From contig CAAFQM010000329.1 of the NCBI GenBank assembly GCA_900765105.1, positions 1-5,572 of the forward strand: a stretch of DNA of 5,572 bases, read 5' to 3'. Below, piece after piece: positions 1 to 5,460 of the stretch. The position numbers and the translations under genes are program-made. This stretch comes from an uncultured Faecalibacterium sp. GTDB taxonomy: Bacteria > Bacillota > Clostridia > Oscillospirales > Ruminococcaceae. The first letter of the stretch is position 1. Each line of letters begins with the position of its first letter. Below the pieces are notes generated by a model, which was not told the origin of the DNA, searched no databases, and saw only the letters and a program-made list of their open reading frames with translations.

Positions 1-39
1 ACTATGCCCTTGCGGAACGCCTTTGTTCCGGTACTTCTT

Positions 40-67
40 ATTATACTTTCCCGTGAAAAATCTTCAA
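40..67 (-). promoter_or_regulatory. Candidate promoter for a leftward gene beyond the window edge
   Basis: On the minus strand a TTGAAG -35 (67-62) and a perfect TATAAT -10 (45-40) are separated by 16 bp. Transcription would start near position 33 and run out of the window. The short leader would include a 6-bp hairpin (CGGAAC/GTTCCG, 13-30) that has no U-run, so it is not a terminator. The site lies downstream of the surface-protein terminator, as expected for a new transcription unit. No start codon or Shine-Dalgarno site of the next gene is visible. This is a consensus match only. Confidence 0.45.
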
Positions 68-99
68 GTGACAGCTGCACCAAATCTGACAGACGCTTT

Positions 100-115
100 G
101 CACAGCTTCTTGTGC
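100..115. promoter_or_regulatory. Inverted repeat GCACA-N6-TGTGC upstream of the left-edge promoter
   Basis: The sequence is a 5-bp perfect inverted repeat with a 6-base centre. It lies about 33 bp upstream of the -35 of the candidate leftward promoter. The same arms and spacing recur at 3291-3306, at the predicted start of the surface-protein transcript, and the two 16-mers agree at 12 of 16 positions. It could be an operator or simply a small hairpin; no regulator is identifiable. Confidence 0.3.
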
Positions 116-149
116 GAAACGCCGCGAACCGGCAGCTCTGTTCTCCGCT

Positions 150-206
150 CAAAAACAAAACTGCCGTATCCGGCTGCTCTTGCGGGGCAGGGGATACAGC
201 AGTTTT
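150..206 (-). terminator. Rho-independent terminator of the surface-protein gene
   Basis: The outer arms are 157-171 and 192-206: AAAACTGC pairs with GCAGTTTT, then one mismatch, then GTATCC pairs with GGATAC. A smaller inner stem (CTGC/GCAG) continues the hairpin. On the minus strand the stem is followed by a T-rich tract, TTTTGTTTTTG. It begins about 28 bases after the TAA stop at 235-237, which fits the end of the surface-protein mRNA. Confidence 0.85.
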
Positions 207-234
207 CGTGCAGGGATGTGGCTTTTGCCGGGCC

Positions 235-3200
235 TTATTTCACGCGGCGCTGTCTGCGGGTGAGGAACCATCCGCAGGCCAGCAATGCGGAACCAAAGCT
301 CATCAGCACACCGGCCAGCCAGTCGGTGGTGCCGGTCTGGGGCAGGGTGCTCACCGAAGCATCTGCCTTTGCAGGAGCTTCAGGAGCTTCAGGAGCTTCA
401 GGAGTCTGGGAAGGCACGGGTGCTTCGTCCTGTACCGGAGTCTCCGGAACTTCGGGGGTCACAGGCTCAGCAGGGGTCTCCGTCTCTGCGGGCATGTCGG
501 GCTCCACAGGCTCCACAGGGTCGACGGGGTCGACCGGGGCGACAGGAATGGAACCGTCATTCTTCTGGTTGACGAAGGCAATCTCGACGGTGCCATTCTG
601 CGGGATGACACCGGTGGTTTCGCCGCTGACGCTTTGCAGCGTCCAGCCATTCTGGCGGGTCTCGGAGATGGTATAGCCGACACCGGCGGGCAGGCCGCCG
701 ATGGTGATGCTCTCGCCGCCCTTCAGGGTGAAGGACGCCCAGCCGCTCTCAAACGCCACACCGTATTCCTCGGCGTCTGCGGTGGTGAGAGTGTTATCGT
801 CCAGCGTAAGCACAAAGTGGAACACCGTGTCGGCATCCTCGGGATTCAGATCGCCGGTGACCTGCTTCGAGATCACCAGACTTCCGGTAGTCGGCAGCTT
901 TTCATTGATAAAGGTGATCGCTGCGGCTTTATGCCGGGACACAACGCCTTCTGCATCGCCATCGACCCATGCGAGACGCCAGCCGCCTTTGGACTGCTCA
1001 GCAAGGGTGTAGCTCATGCCGTCAGGCAGGTTTGCGATGGTAATGCTTTCGCTGTCCTTCAGGGTGAAGGCTGCCTTGCCATCTTCAAACACAACACCGT
1101 ACTTTTCGGCATCCGTGGTGGTGATAGAGGAATCAGCCAGAGTGAGCACAAAATTGAAATCGGTGACGCAGTCGTCCGGCTCCAGTGCACCGGCGATCTC
1201 CTTGGAGATGATCAGCGTGCCGATAGGGGGGTGAGCAGCCTTGAGCGCAAGAACGCTGTTGAAGGTGCCGGGTTTGACCTGAACAGTGTGCAGGTCGGCT
1301 TCGTTCTCTGCGTGGGCATTCCAGCGGGAGTTTGTACTGTCATCGTACCAGCCGTCAATGTCATCGTAGCAGTCCGGTGCACCGTCCAGCGCCCAGCCTT
1401 TGCCGGTATCGCCAAAGGTGATGGCGGCACCGTCTACGTTGTAGATGTCATCGCCGGAAGTGACTGCATGGTTGTTGTACAACTCTACATCGTCTGAAAG
1501 GGTTGCGGTGCCCTGGTTCCAAAGTCCGCCGCCTTGATTACCGGCATGGTTATAGCGTACACTGCCGGCCAGCAGGTGCAGCGTCGCATTCTCAAAGTTT
1601 CGGATACCGCAGTTGCTGTTGTATTCCACCTGCAGATTGGCACCCTTTTCCACGGTGAAGAGATTGCAGTTGGCGATACCGGACACCGCATTGTGGTTGG
1701 CGGTGACATTTGCACCGCTTTCTATCAGAAAAGCGCCCTGCTTCAGATCGCCCGTCTCTTGATTGTAGATGCCATAGACACCGTTGCTGTTTGCGGTGAC
1801 ATTTGCACCGGACTCAATGGTCAGATAGGAATCGTAGCTGTTGTAGATACCGAGCTGAGCATTGTTGTCCACTGAAACATTGGCACCGTTCTGGATGTGC
1901 AGCTTACAGCTGTTCACGATGGCAGCCAGACCCTTGTTCTGACATACGGAGACGTTTGCACCACTTTCAATGGTCAGGTCGGCGCCTGCATACACATACA
2001 AACCGCCAGAGCCGTAGCCCGGGTCATTTGTGCCGTTGCCGTCGCAGATGACCTGCGAACCGCCTTCGATCACGCCAATGCCGCCGACACCAAGGCCGGA
2101 ACCGCCATTGTCGCGAATATCAAGGGTAGAACCGGAATCCACGTCAAGGCCATCAACGAAAACAGCGTAGCCATACCATGCGCCGGTGTTTCCGGTGGCG
2201 GTCAGGGTCGAGGATTCCATGGTCAGCTTACCGCCATAGCAGCCAATGCCGAAGCCGTAGCCATCAGGATCGGATTTACCGTTGTCCATCACCACGACAT
2301 TTGAACTGGACAGTGTGATGTCGATCGGATCGATCGTCATGGCCGCATGGGCACAGCCTGTGATCTCAAGATAAGAGCTGTTGATCTTGATCTCACGGTT
2401 CGGTTGTCCTTTAAATTCCGAGTCATCGGCGTAGATACCACTTGCACGATAAGAAGTGACATCACGGATCACGGCGTACGATCCATCCAGATACAGGTTG
2501 CTCTTCTGATACAGATAGATGCCGCTGCCGCAGCTTCCATCCGGGATCAACGTAAAGGTGACGTTGTTCAGGCTCAGATTCGAGTTGCTGATCAGGTTGG
2601 CCGTTCCTCCTGAGCCTTCGGGCTGAGTATGCGCATAGATATTCAGCGTAAGATCTTCAAACGTGATATCACTGTGCGATGCATACATACCGTTCTGGTT
2701 CAGCGTCAGCGTGCGGGTACCGCCGCCGGAAATGGTCAGATTCTTGCTATAAAAAGTAAGACCTGTTTCCAGCGTGATGTCCTGCAGCAGGTCGATCTGA
2801 TCGTTGTCATTCGCCGCATTGATCGCGCTCTGCAGAGATGTGTAGGGCGTGTCGCCGATCTTGCACACAGCCGGTTCTGGGGTGCTGGCTGCATCATCCA
2901 CAGCAGAGACTGCGTACAGCTCGTCCGCGTACAGCTCGTCCGTATTGAATTCTGACTCCGCAGAAGTCATCTGCACTTCAGAGCTGTCCGCAGCCGCCGA
3001 GTTCTGCACATCATTCGTTTCCGCAGGCGGGTGCGGTTGCGTAGGTGTGTCTGAAGCGGTGGACGCTGGCGCGGGAGCTTGTTCCCAGACCATGTCGACC
3101 GGATCCGGATCGGTCAGATCCGAATCGGTCAGATCTTCCCAGCCGAGAATGTTGCCGTCCGAGTCCGTGATGCAGTCGCCATTCAGCGCAAAAGCACTCA

Positions 3201-3261
3201 ACGGCACAAGGCACAGCAACAATCCGACGGTCAGGATCACTGCAAACCATCTTTTGTTCAT
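235..3261 (-). CDS. Sortase-anchored surface protein: beta-helix plus two pilin-type isopeptide domains
   Basis: The product is a 1008-residue secreted, cell-wall-linked protein, probably an adhesin; its ligand is unknown. Residues 1-25 form a signal peptide (KR, hydrophobic core, AFA cleavage). Residues 26-130 are an acidic, Pro/Thr-rich linker. Residues 131-620 look like a right-handed parallel beta-helix, opening with TSLQSAINAANDNDQIDL and carrying IESGANV-type coils. Two tandem domains resembling Spy0128/FctA pilin isopeptide domains follow (about 681-787 and 793-899). Each has the expected Lys (K687, K799), catalytic Glu (E755, E867) and late-strand Asn (N786, N898). Residues 901-970 are a PVEP/EAP-repeat stalk. 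The end has LPQTG (973-977), a membrane segment (about 981-1000) and the tail TRRQRRVK. ATG at 3261 is chosen because AAGGAGG lies 9 bases upstream and the signal peptide begins there. It appears monocistronic. No sortase gene and no YPK pilin motif is seen, so a polymerised pilin is less likely. Domain names are pattern calls. Confidence 0.92.
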   Translation of the reverse strand: MNKRWFAVILTVGLLLCLVPLSAFALNGDCITDSDGNILGWEDLTDSDLTDPDPVDMVWEQAPAPASTASDTPTQPHPPAETNDVQNSAAADSSEVQMTSAESEFNTDELYADELYAVSAVDDAASTPEPAVCKIGDTPYTSLQSAINAANDNDQIDLLQDITLETGLTFYSKNLTISGGGTRTLTLNQNGMYASHSDITFEDLTLNIYAHTQPEGSGGTANLISNSNLSLNNVTFTLIPDGSCGSGIYLYQKSNLYLDGSYAVIRDVTSYRASGIYADDSEFKGQPNREIKINSSYLEITGCAHAAMTIDPIDITLSSSNVVVMDNGKSDPDGYGFGIGCYGGKLTMESSTLTATGNTGAWYGYAVFVDGLDVDSGSTLDIRDNGGSGLGVGGIGVIEGGSQVICDGNGTNDPGYGSGGLYVYAGADLTIESGANVSVCQNKGLAAIVNSCKLHIQNGANVSVDNNAQLGIYNSYDSYLTIESGANVTANSNGVYGIYNQETGDLKQGAFLIESGANVTANHNAVSGIANCNLFTVEKGANLQVEYNSNCGIRNFENATLHLLAGSVRYNHAGNQGGGLWNQGTATLSDDVELYNNHAVTSGDDIYNVDGAAITFGDTGKGWALDGAPDCYDDIDGWYDDSTNSRWNAHAENEADLHTVQVKPGTFNSVLALKAAHPPIGTLIISKEIAGALEPDDCVTDFNFVLTLADSSITTTDAEKYGVVFEDGKAAFTLKDSESITIANLPDGMSYTLAEQSKGGWRLAWVDGDAEGVVSRHKAAAITFINEKLPTTGSLVISKQVTGDLNPEDADTVFHFVLTLDDNTLTTADAEEYGVAFESGWASFTLKGGESITIGGLPAGVGYTISETRQNGWTLQSVSGETTGVIPQNGTVEIAFVNQKNDGSIPVAPVDPVDPVEPVEPDMPAETETPAEPVTPEVPETPVQDEAPVPSQTPEAPEAPEAPAKADASVSTLPQTGTTDWLAGVLMSFGSALLACGWFLTRRQRRVK
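373..408. repeat. 9-bp tandem repeat encoding (Glu-Ala-Pro)n
   Basis: AGGAGCTTC (plus strand) occurs three times in perfect tandem (373-399), followed by a degraded fourth unit. It encodes PEAPEAPEAP in the wall-spanning stalk just before the sorting signal. The 9-bp unit keeps the reading frame, so slippage would change stalk length without breaking the protein. Confidence 0.8.
500..535. repeat. 9-bp tandem repeats encoding Pro-Val-Asp/Glu
   Basis: GGCTCCACA occurs twice (500-517) and is followed immediately by GGGTCGACG/GGGTCGACC (518-535). Together they encode the VDPVDPVEPVEP segment that begins the Pro-rich stalk after the second isopeptide domain. The units preserve frame and look like a product of local duplication. 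Confidence 0.75.
1516..1989 (-). repeat. Beta-helix coil repeats (IESGANV type) in the surface protein
   Basis: Residues about 425-582 hold at least five diverged copies of a unit with the pattern [LF]x[IV]xxGANVxxxxNxxxGIxN. The GAN-containing turns fall at residues 431, 456, 482, 513 and 537, a period of 24-31 residues. The regular Gly-Ala-Asn turn, alternating hydrophobics and Asn-rich positions are typical of parallel beta-helix coils. At DNA level, GCGGTGACATTTGCACCG is identical at 1700-1717 and 1793-1810, exactly 31 codons apart. Confidence 0.75.
2912..2941. repeat. Perfect 15-bp tandem duplication in the N-terminal linker
   Basis: GCGTACAGCTCGTCC is repeated twice in direct contact. 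On the coding strand it yields the doubled DELYA in TDELYADELYA (residues about 107-117). The two copies are identical at DNA level, which suggests a recent duplication in an unconstrained, acidic linker. Confidence 0.8.
3105..3134. repeat. Near-perfect 15-bp tandem duplication in the N-terminal linker
   Basis: Two adjacent 15-bp units differ by one base (CCGGATCGGTCAGAT and CCGAATCGGTCAGAT). They encode the DLTDSDLTDP segment shortly after the signal peptide. The organisation matches the second 15-bp duplication at 2912-2941, so this linker appears to grow by in-frame 15-bp steps. Confidence 0.75.
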
Positions 3262-3270
3262 GATTTATTA

Positions 3271-3277
3271 CCTCCTT
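3271..3277 (-). promoter_or_regulatory. Shine-Dalgarno site of the surface-protein gene
   Basis: The minus strand reads AAGGAGG, then 9 bases (TAATAAATC), then the ATG at 3261. It is a near-perfect anti-16S match and fixes the start directly ahead of the signal peptide. Confidence 0.85.
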
Positions 3278-3290
3278 CTTTTATTTTTTA

Positions 3291-3306
3291 GCACAGAGTT
3301 CTGTGC
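3291..3306. promoter_or_regulatory. Inverted repeat GCACAGA-N2-TCTGTGC at the predicted transcript start
   Basis: A 7-bp perfect inverted repeat with a 2-base centre begins right at the predicted +1 of the surface-protein promoter. In RNA it would form a hairpin at the extreme 5' end, which could stabilise the mRNA. In DNA it sits where a repressor operator commonly lies. It has no U-run in the right place to terminate. The GCACA-N6-TGTGC core recurs at 100-115. Confidence 0.45.
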
Positions 3307-3313
3307 TTGTTCT

Positions 3314-3342
3314 ATATTAGCACCTGCCATTGGCAAAAACAA
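3314..3342 (-). promoter_or_regulatory. Candidate sigma-A promoter of the surface-protein gene
   Basis: On the minus strand TTGTTT (3342-3337) and TAATAT (3319-3314) are 17 bp apart, and TGC directly precedes the -10, as in extended -10 promoters. The predicted start near 3307 gives a leader of about 46 bases before the ATG. DNA upstream (3343-3395) is A/T-rich. The spacer contains the palindrome TGCCA-T-TGGCA (3325-3335), placed where a bound protein would occlude polymerase. The hexamers are imperfect, so the call is moderate. Confidence 0.45.
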
Positions 3343-3686
3343 GAGTTTTATGGCACTTTAGAACAATAAAAATAGAATTTGTATGAAAAAACTATGCTAA
3401 GTGCATCTGAAAATGATAGAAATGAATGACAAAATAATGAATGATTTCCGGGAATTATGACTGCGTTTCGGAAATGCCGGACATTTAAAATGAAAAACGT
3501 GCTCCCTGAAAATTTCCGGGAACACATTGAAAAATGAACGGAAATGTTGCACGACGCTTCCGGCCTGCAATGCCGGCACTGCGGAGACGTCAGCGCAAAA
3601 TGAGAGCATTTCGGAAGAAACAATGGAGCGAAAAATCGCGCCGTGATTTGTCGAAAGAACGGCTCCTGCAGGCTTTCGGCGGAACA

Positions 3687-3724
3687 CAAAAGAACCGGCT
3701 CTCCCTTTGTGGGAAAGCCGGTTT
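3687..3724 (-). terminator. Rho-independent terminator of hcp
   Basis: The arms 3693-3705 and 3711-3723 pair as 8 bp (AACCGGCT/AGCCGGTT), one mismatch, then 4 bp around a 5-base loop. On the minus strand the stem is followed by CTTTTGTGTT. It lies 15 bases after the hcp stop codon. It separates hcp from the surface-protein gene, so the two are not an operon. Confidence 0.85.
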
Positions 3725-3738
3725 GGGGGGCGGGCAGG

Positions 3739-5322
3739 TCAGCTTTTTCCGGATAGGATCGCGGCAAGGTCTTCTTCCGGTGTGGTGACAGCCTTCAGAT
3801 CATAGGTGTCCTGCAGCAGCTTCACGACGCCGGGCGAAAGGAAGGCCGGCAGGGTCGGCCCCAGCCGGATGCCGCGCAGCCCCAGCGCCAACAGCGCCGC
3901 CAGAATGCACACGGCCTTCTGCTCGAACCAGCACAGCACCAGCGAGAGCGGCAGCTCGTTGACGCTGCACCCGAAGGCTTCGGCCAGCGCCAACGCAATG
4001 CGGATGGCGCTGTAGGCGTCGTTGCACTGGCCTACGTCCAGAATGCGGGGCAGCCCGGTGCCGGGCACGTTGCCCAGAGGCAGGTCGTTGAGCCGGAACT
4101 TTCCGCAGGCCAGCGTTAGAATAACGGTATCCTGCGGTGTGAGCTTTGCAAACTCGGTGTAGTACCGGCGGGAGGGGCGGGTGCCGTCGCAGCCGCCCAC
4201 AAGGAAGAAATGCCGGATCTTGCCGTCCTTCACCGCCTGCACGATCTCGTCCGCATGGCTCAGAACCGCATGGCGGGCAAACCCGGTGGTGACGGTGCTG
4301 CCGCCGTTCATGCCGGGCACAAGTGTGTCCTGCGTGTAGCCGCCCAGCTCCAGAGCTTTTTGAATGACAGGGGCAAAATCCCGCCCTTCGTCGATGTGCA
4401 CGATGCCGGGGTAGCTCACCACTGAGGTGGTAAATACCCGGTCGGCGTAGCTTGCCCGCACCGGCATGATGCAGTTCGTGGTGAACAGGATGGGCGCGGG
4501 AATGTCCTCGAACTCGGTCTGCTGGTTCTGCCACGCGGTGCCGAAGTTGCCCTTCAGGTGCGGATATTTCCGCTTCAGCTCCGGGTAGCCGTGGGCGGGC
4601 AGCATTTCGGAGTGGGTGTACACGTTGATGCCCTTCCCGGCGGTCTGCTCCAGAAGGCGGCTGCAGTCGTACAGATCGTGGCCTGAGATCACGATGAACG
4701 GCCCTTTTTCAATGGTCAGCGGCACCTGCACCGGTTCCGGCTGGCCGAAGGCACCGGTATTGGCGGCGTCCAGCAGTTCCATGCAGCGGTAGCTGGCTTC
4801 ACCGGTCTTCTGCACCAGCTCCTGCAGCTGGGGCAGGGAAAGCCCCTCGGCGCTGAGTGCGTCCAGCGCTGTACAGAAAAAGCGGTCCAGTTCCGGATCG
4901 ATGTGCCCCAGCACCCGGGCGTGATAGTTGTAAGCTGCCATGCCCCGCAGGCTGAACAGCACAAAACTCTTCAGGCTGCGCACATCCTCGTCCGGCTCGT
5001 GCCACAGCCGCTGCATCTCGTAGTCCGGCGCAATGGCCGGGCAGGCATCATGGACCTTCCCGGTCAGGGCGTCCACCGTTCCGGTGTCAAAGTTGACATT
5101 GGTAATGGTGGTGAACAGCCCCTGCATCAGCAGCATGGCCTGCTCCGGGGCAGGGGAGCGCCCGTCGGCGATGAGCTGCCCGGCAAAGGTGATCAGCGCC
5201 CCGGTCAGCCGGTCCTGCGCGGCGGCAGTGTCGGCCGATTTTCCGCATACCCCCGCCCTGCCGGTGCAGGCCGTGCAGTTCGCCGCCTGCTCACACTGGT
5301 AACAGAACATGAGTTCGTCCAT
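3739..5322 (-). CDS. hcp: Hydroxylamine reductase / hybrid cluster protein
   Basis: This 527-residue cytoplasmic iron-sulfur enzyme belongs to the Hcp (prismane) family, which reduces hydroxylamine to ammonia and nitric oxide to N2O in nitrosative-stress defence. The N-terminal cluster Cys are C7, C10, C19 and C26 (CX2CX8CX6C), with an extra C16. By analogy with the Desulfovibrio enzyme, the hybrid-cluster ligands are all present: H215 (SGHDLYD), E239 (THSEMLPAHGYP), C284 (TTNCIMP), C378 (VGGCDGTRPSRRYY, the persulfide Cys), C406 (LACGKFR), C433 (GQCNDAY) and E467 with K469 (WFEQKAV). Length is close to the usual 530-550 residues. The ATG at 5322 follows AAAGGGAG with 6 bases between, and MFCYQC is at the expected N-terminus; an upstream TTG frame is rejected. 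hcp is single, with no adjacent hcr reductase. The spacer upstream carries repeats and a palindrome that may regulate it. Confidence 0.97.
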   Translation of the reverse strand: MDELMFCYQCEQAANCTACTGRAGVCGKSADTAAAQDRLTGALITFAGQLIADGRSPAPEQAMLLMQGLFTTITNVNFDTGTVDALTGKVHDACPAIAPDYEMQRLWHEPDEDVRSLKSFVLFSLRGMAAYNYHARVLGHIDPELDRFFCTALDALSAEGLSLPQLQELVQKTGEASYRCMELLDAANTGAFGQPEPVQVPLTIEKGPFIVISGHDLYDCSRLLEQTAGKGINVYTHSEMLPAHGYPELKRKYPHLKGNFGTAWQNQQTEFEDIPAPILFTTNCIMPVRASYADRVFTTSVVSYPGIVHIDEGRDFAPVIQKALELGGYTQDTLVPGMNGGSTVTTGFARHAVLSHADEIVQAVKDGKIRHFFLVGGCDGTRPSRRYYTEFAKLTPQDTVILTLACGKFRLNDLPLGNVPGTGLPRILDVGQCNDAYSAIRIALALAEAFGCSVNELPLSLVLCWFEQKAVCILAALLALGLRGIRLGPTLPAFLSPGVVKLLQDTYDLKAVTTPEEDLAAILSGKS

Positions 5323-5328
5323 AAAATA

Positions 5329-5336
5329 CTCCCTTT
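5329..5336 (-). promoter_or_regulatory. Shine-Dalgarno site that sets the hcp start
   Basis: The minus strand reads AAAGGGAG followed by 6 bases (TATTTT) and the ATG at 5322. It decides between this start and an upstream in-frame extension to about 5472. That extension would run through the tRNA terminator and the tandem repeats and lacks any ribosome-binding site. Confidence 0.8.
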
Positions 5337-5374
5337 CTGTCATAAGATACAGGGAGTGTGGGCAGAAAAGCGGG

Positions 5375-5393
5375 AAAGTATGCGGCAAACTTT
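5375..5393. promoter_or_regulatory. Operator-like 19-bp palindrome upstream of hcp
   Basis: AAAGTATGCGGCAAACTTT is symmetric at 8 of 9 half-site positions around a central base (AAAGT.TGC / GCA.ACTTT on the minus strand). It lies 53-71 bases upstream of the hcp start. Its size suits a dimeric helix-turn-helix regulator. hcp genes in anaerobes are often controlled by CRP/FNR-family regulators, but I cannot assign this site to any. Confidence 0.4.
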
Positions 5394-5400
5394 GCTCCGC

Positions 5401-5436
5401 ATTGTGGTCAGAATTGTGGTCAAAATAGTGGTCAAA
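5401..5436. repeat. Three tandem 12-bp repeats between tRNA-Pro and hcp
   Basis: The plus-strand units are ATTGTGGTCAGA, ATTGTGGTCAAA and ATAGTGGTCAAA, back to back. GTGGTCA is invariant (TGACCAC on the minus strand). They lie 66-101 bases downstream of the tRNA 3' end and 79-114 bases upstream of the hcp start. The period of about one helical turn puts all units on nearly the same DNA face, which suggests protein binding. They may be arm-type sites of a tyrosine recombinase or an activator array for hcp. Confidence 0.75.
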
Positions 5437-5460
5437 ACCAAATGAGGTCGGCCCACAAAC

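Larger units (their letters stand above)
3262..3686. other. Gene-free intergenic region between hcp and the surface-protein gene
   Basis: I find no credible gene in this roughly 425-bp stretch. Frames that cross it lack Shine-Dalgarno sites, overlap the hcp terminator and encode basic, low-complexity peptides. About 3340-3540 is A/T-rich compared with the flanking coding DNA. It contains the surface-protein promoter, two copies of ATTTCCGGGAA (3444-3454 and 3512-3522, each with the palindrome TTCC-G-GGAA), related TTTCGGAA sequences near 3465 and 3609, and a repeated AATGAATGA near 3421 and 3436. No riboswitch or known small-RNA pattern is recognised. Confidence 0.6.

Noticed and set aside
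13..30. Hairpin CGGAAC/GTTCCG as a terminator
   Set aside because: No U-run follows on either strand. It is at most a leader hairpin of the leftward transcript.
4..1497. Long open frame (497 codons) on the plus strand opposite the surface-protein gene
   Set aside because: It is antisense to a gene with a signal peptide, conserved domains and a sorting signal. It crosses that gene's terminator, has no Shine-Dalgarno site, and its protein is compositionally odd (SFRSFRSFR from the 9-bp repeat). It is a codon-bias shadow.
3205..3225. Lipobox in the signal peptide (LLLC at residues 14-17)
   Set aside because: The -1 position is Leu rather than Gly/Ala/Ser, the Cys is in the middle of the hydrophobic core, and the C-terminal LPQTG signal already accounts for anchoring.
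3407..3514. CodY-like boxes (CTGAAAAT at 3407-3414 and CTGAAAATT at 3506-3514)
   Set aside because: Each matches only about one half of the CodY consensus, and such A/T-rich half-sites are expected by chance in this stretch.
3534..3788. Plus-strand 84-codon frame in the intergenic region
   Set aside because: It has no ribosome-binding site, runs through the hcp terminator into the hcp 3' end, and encodes a basic low-complexity peptide.
5401..5436. CRISPR array
   Set aside because: The units are 12 bp and contiguous with no spacers, and no cas gene is present.
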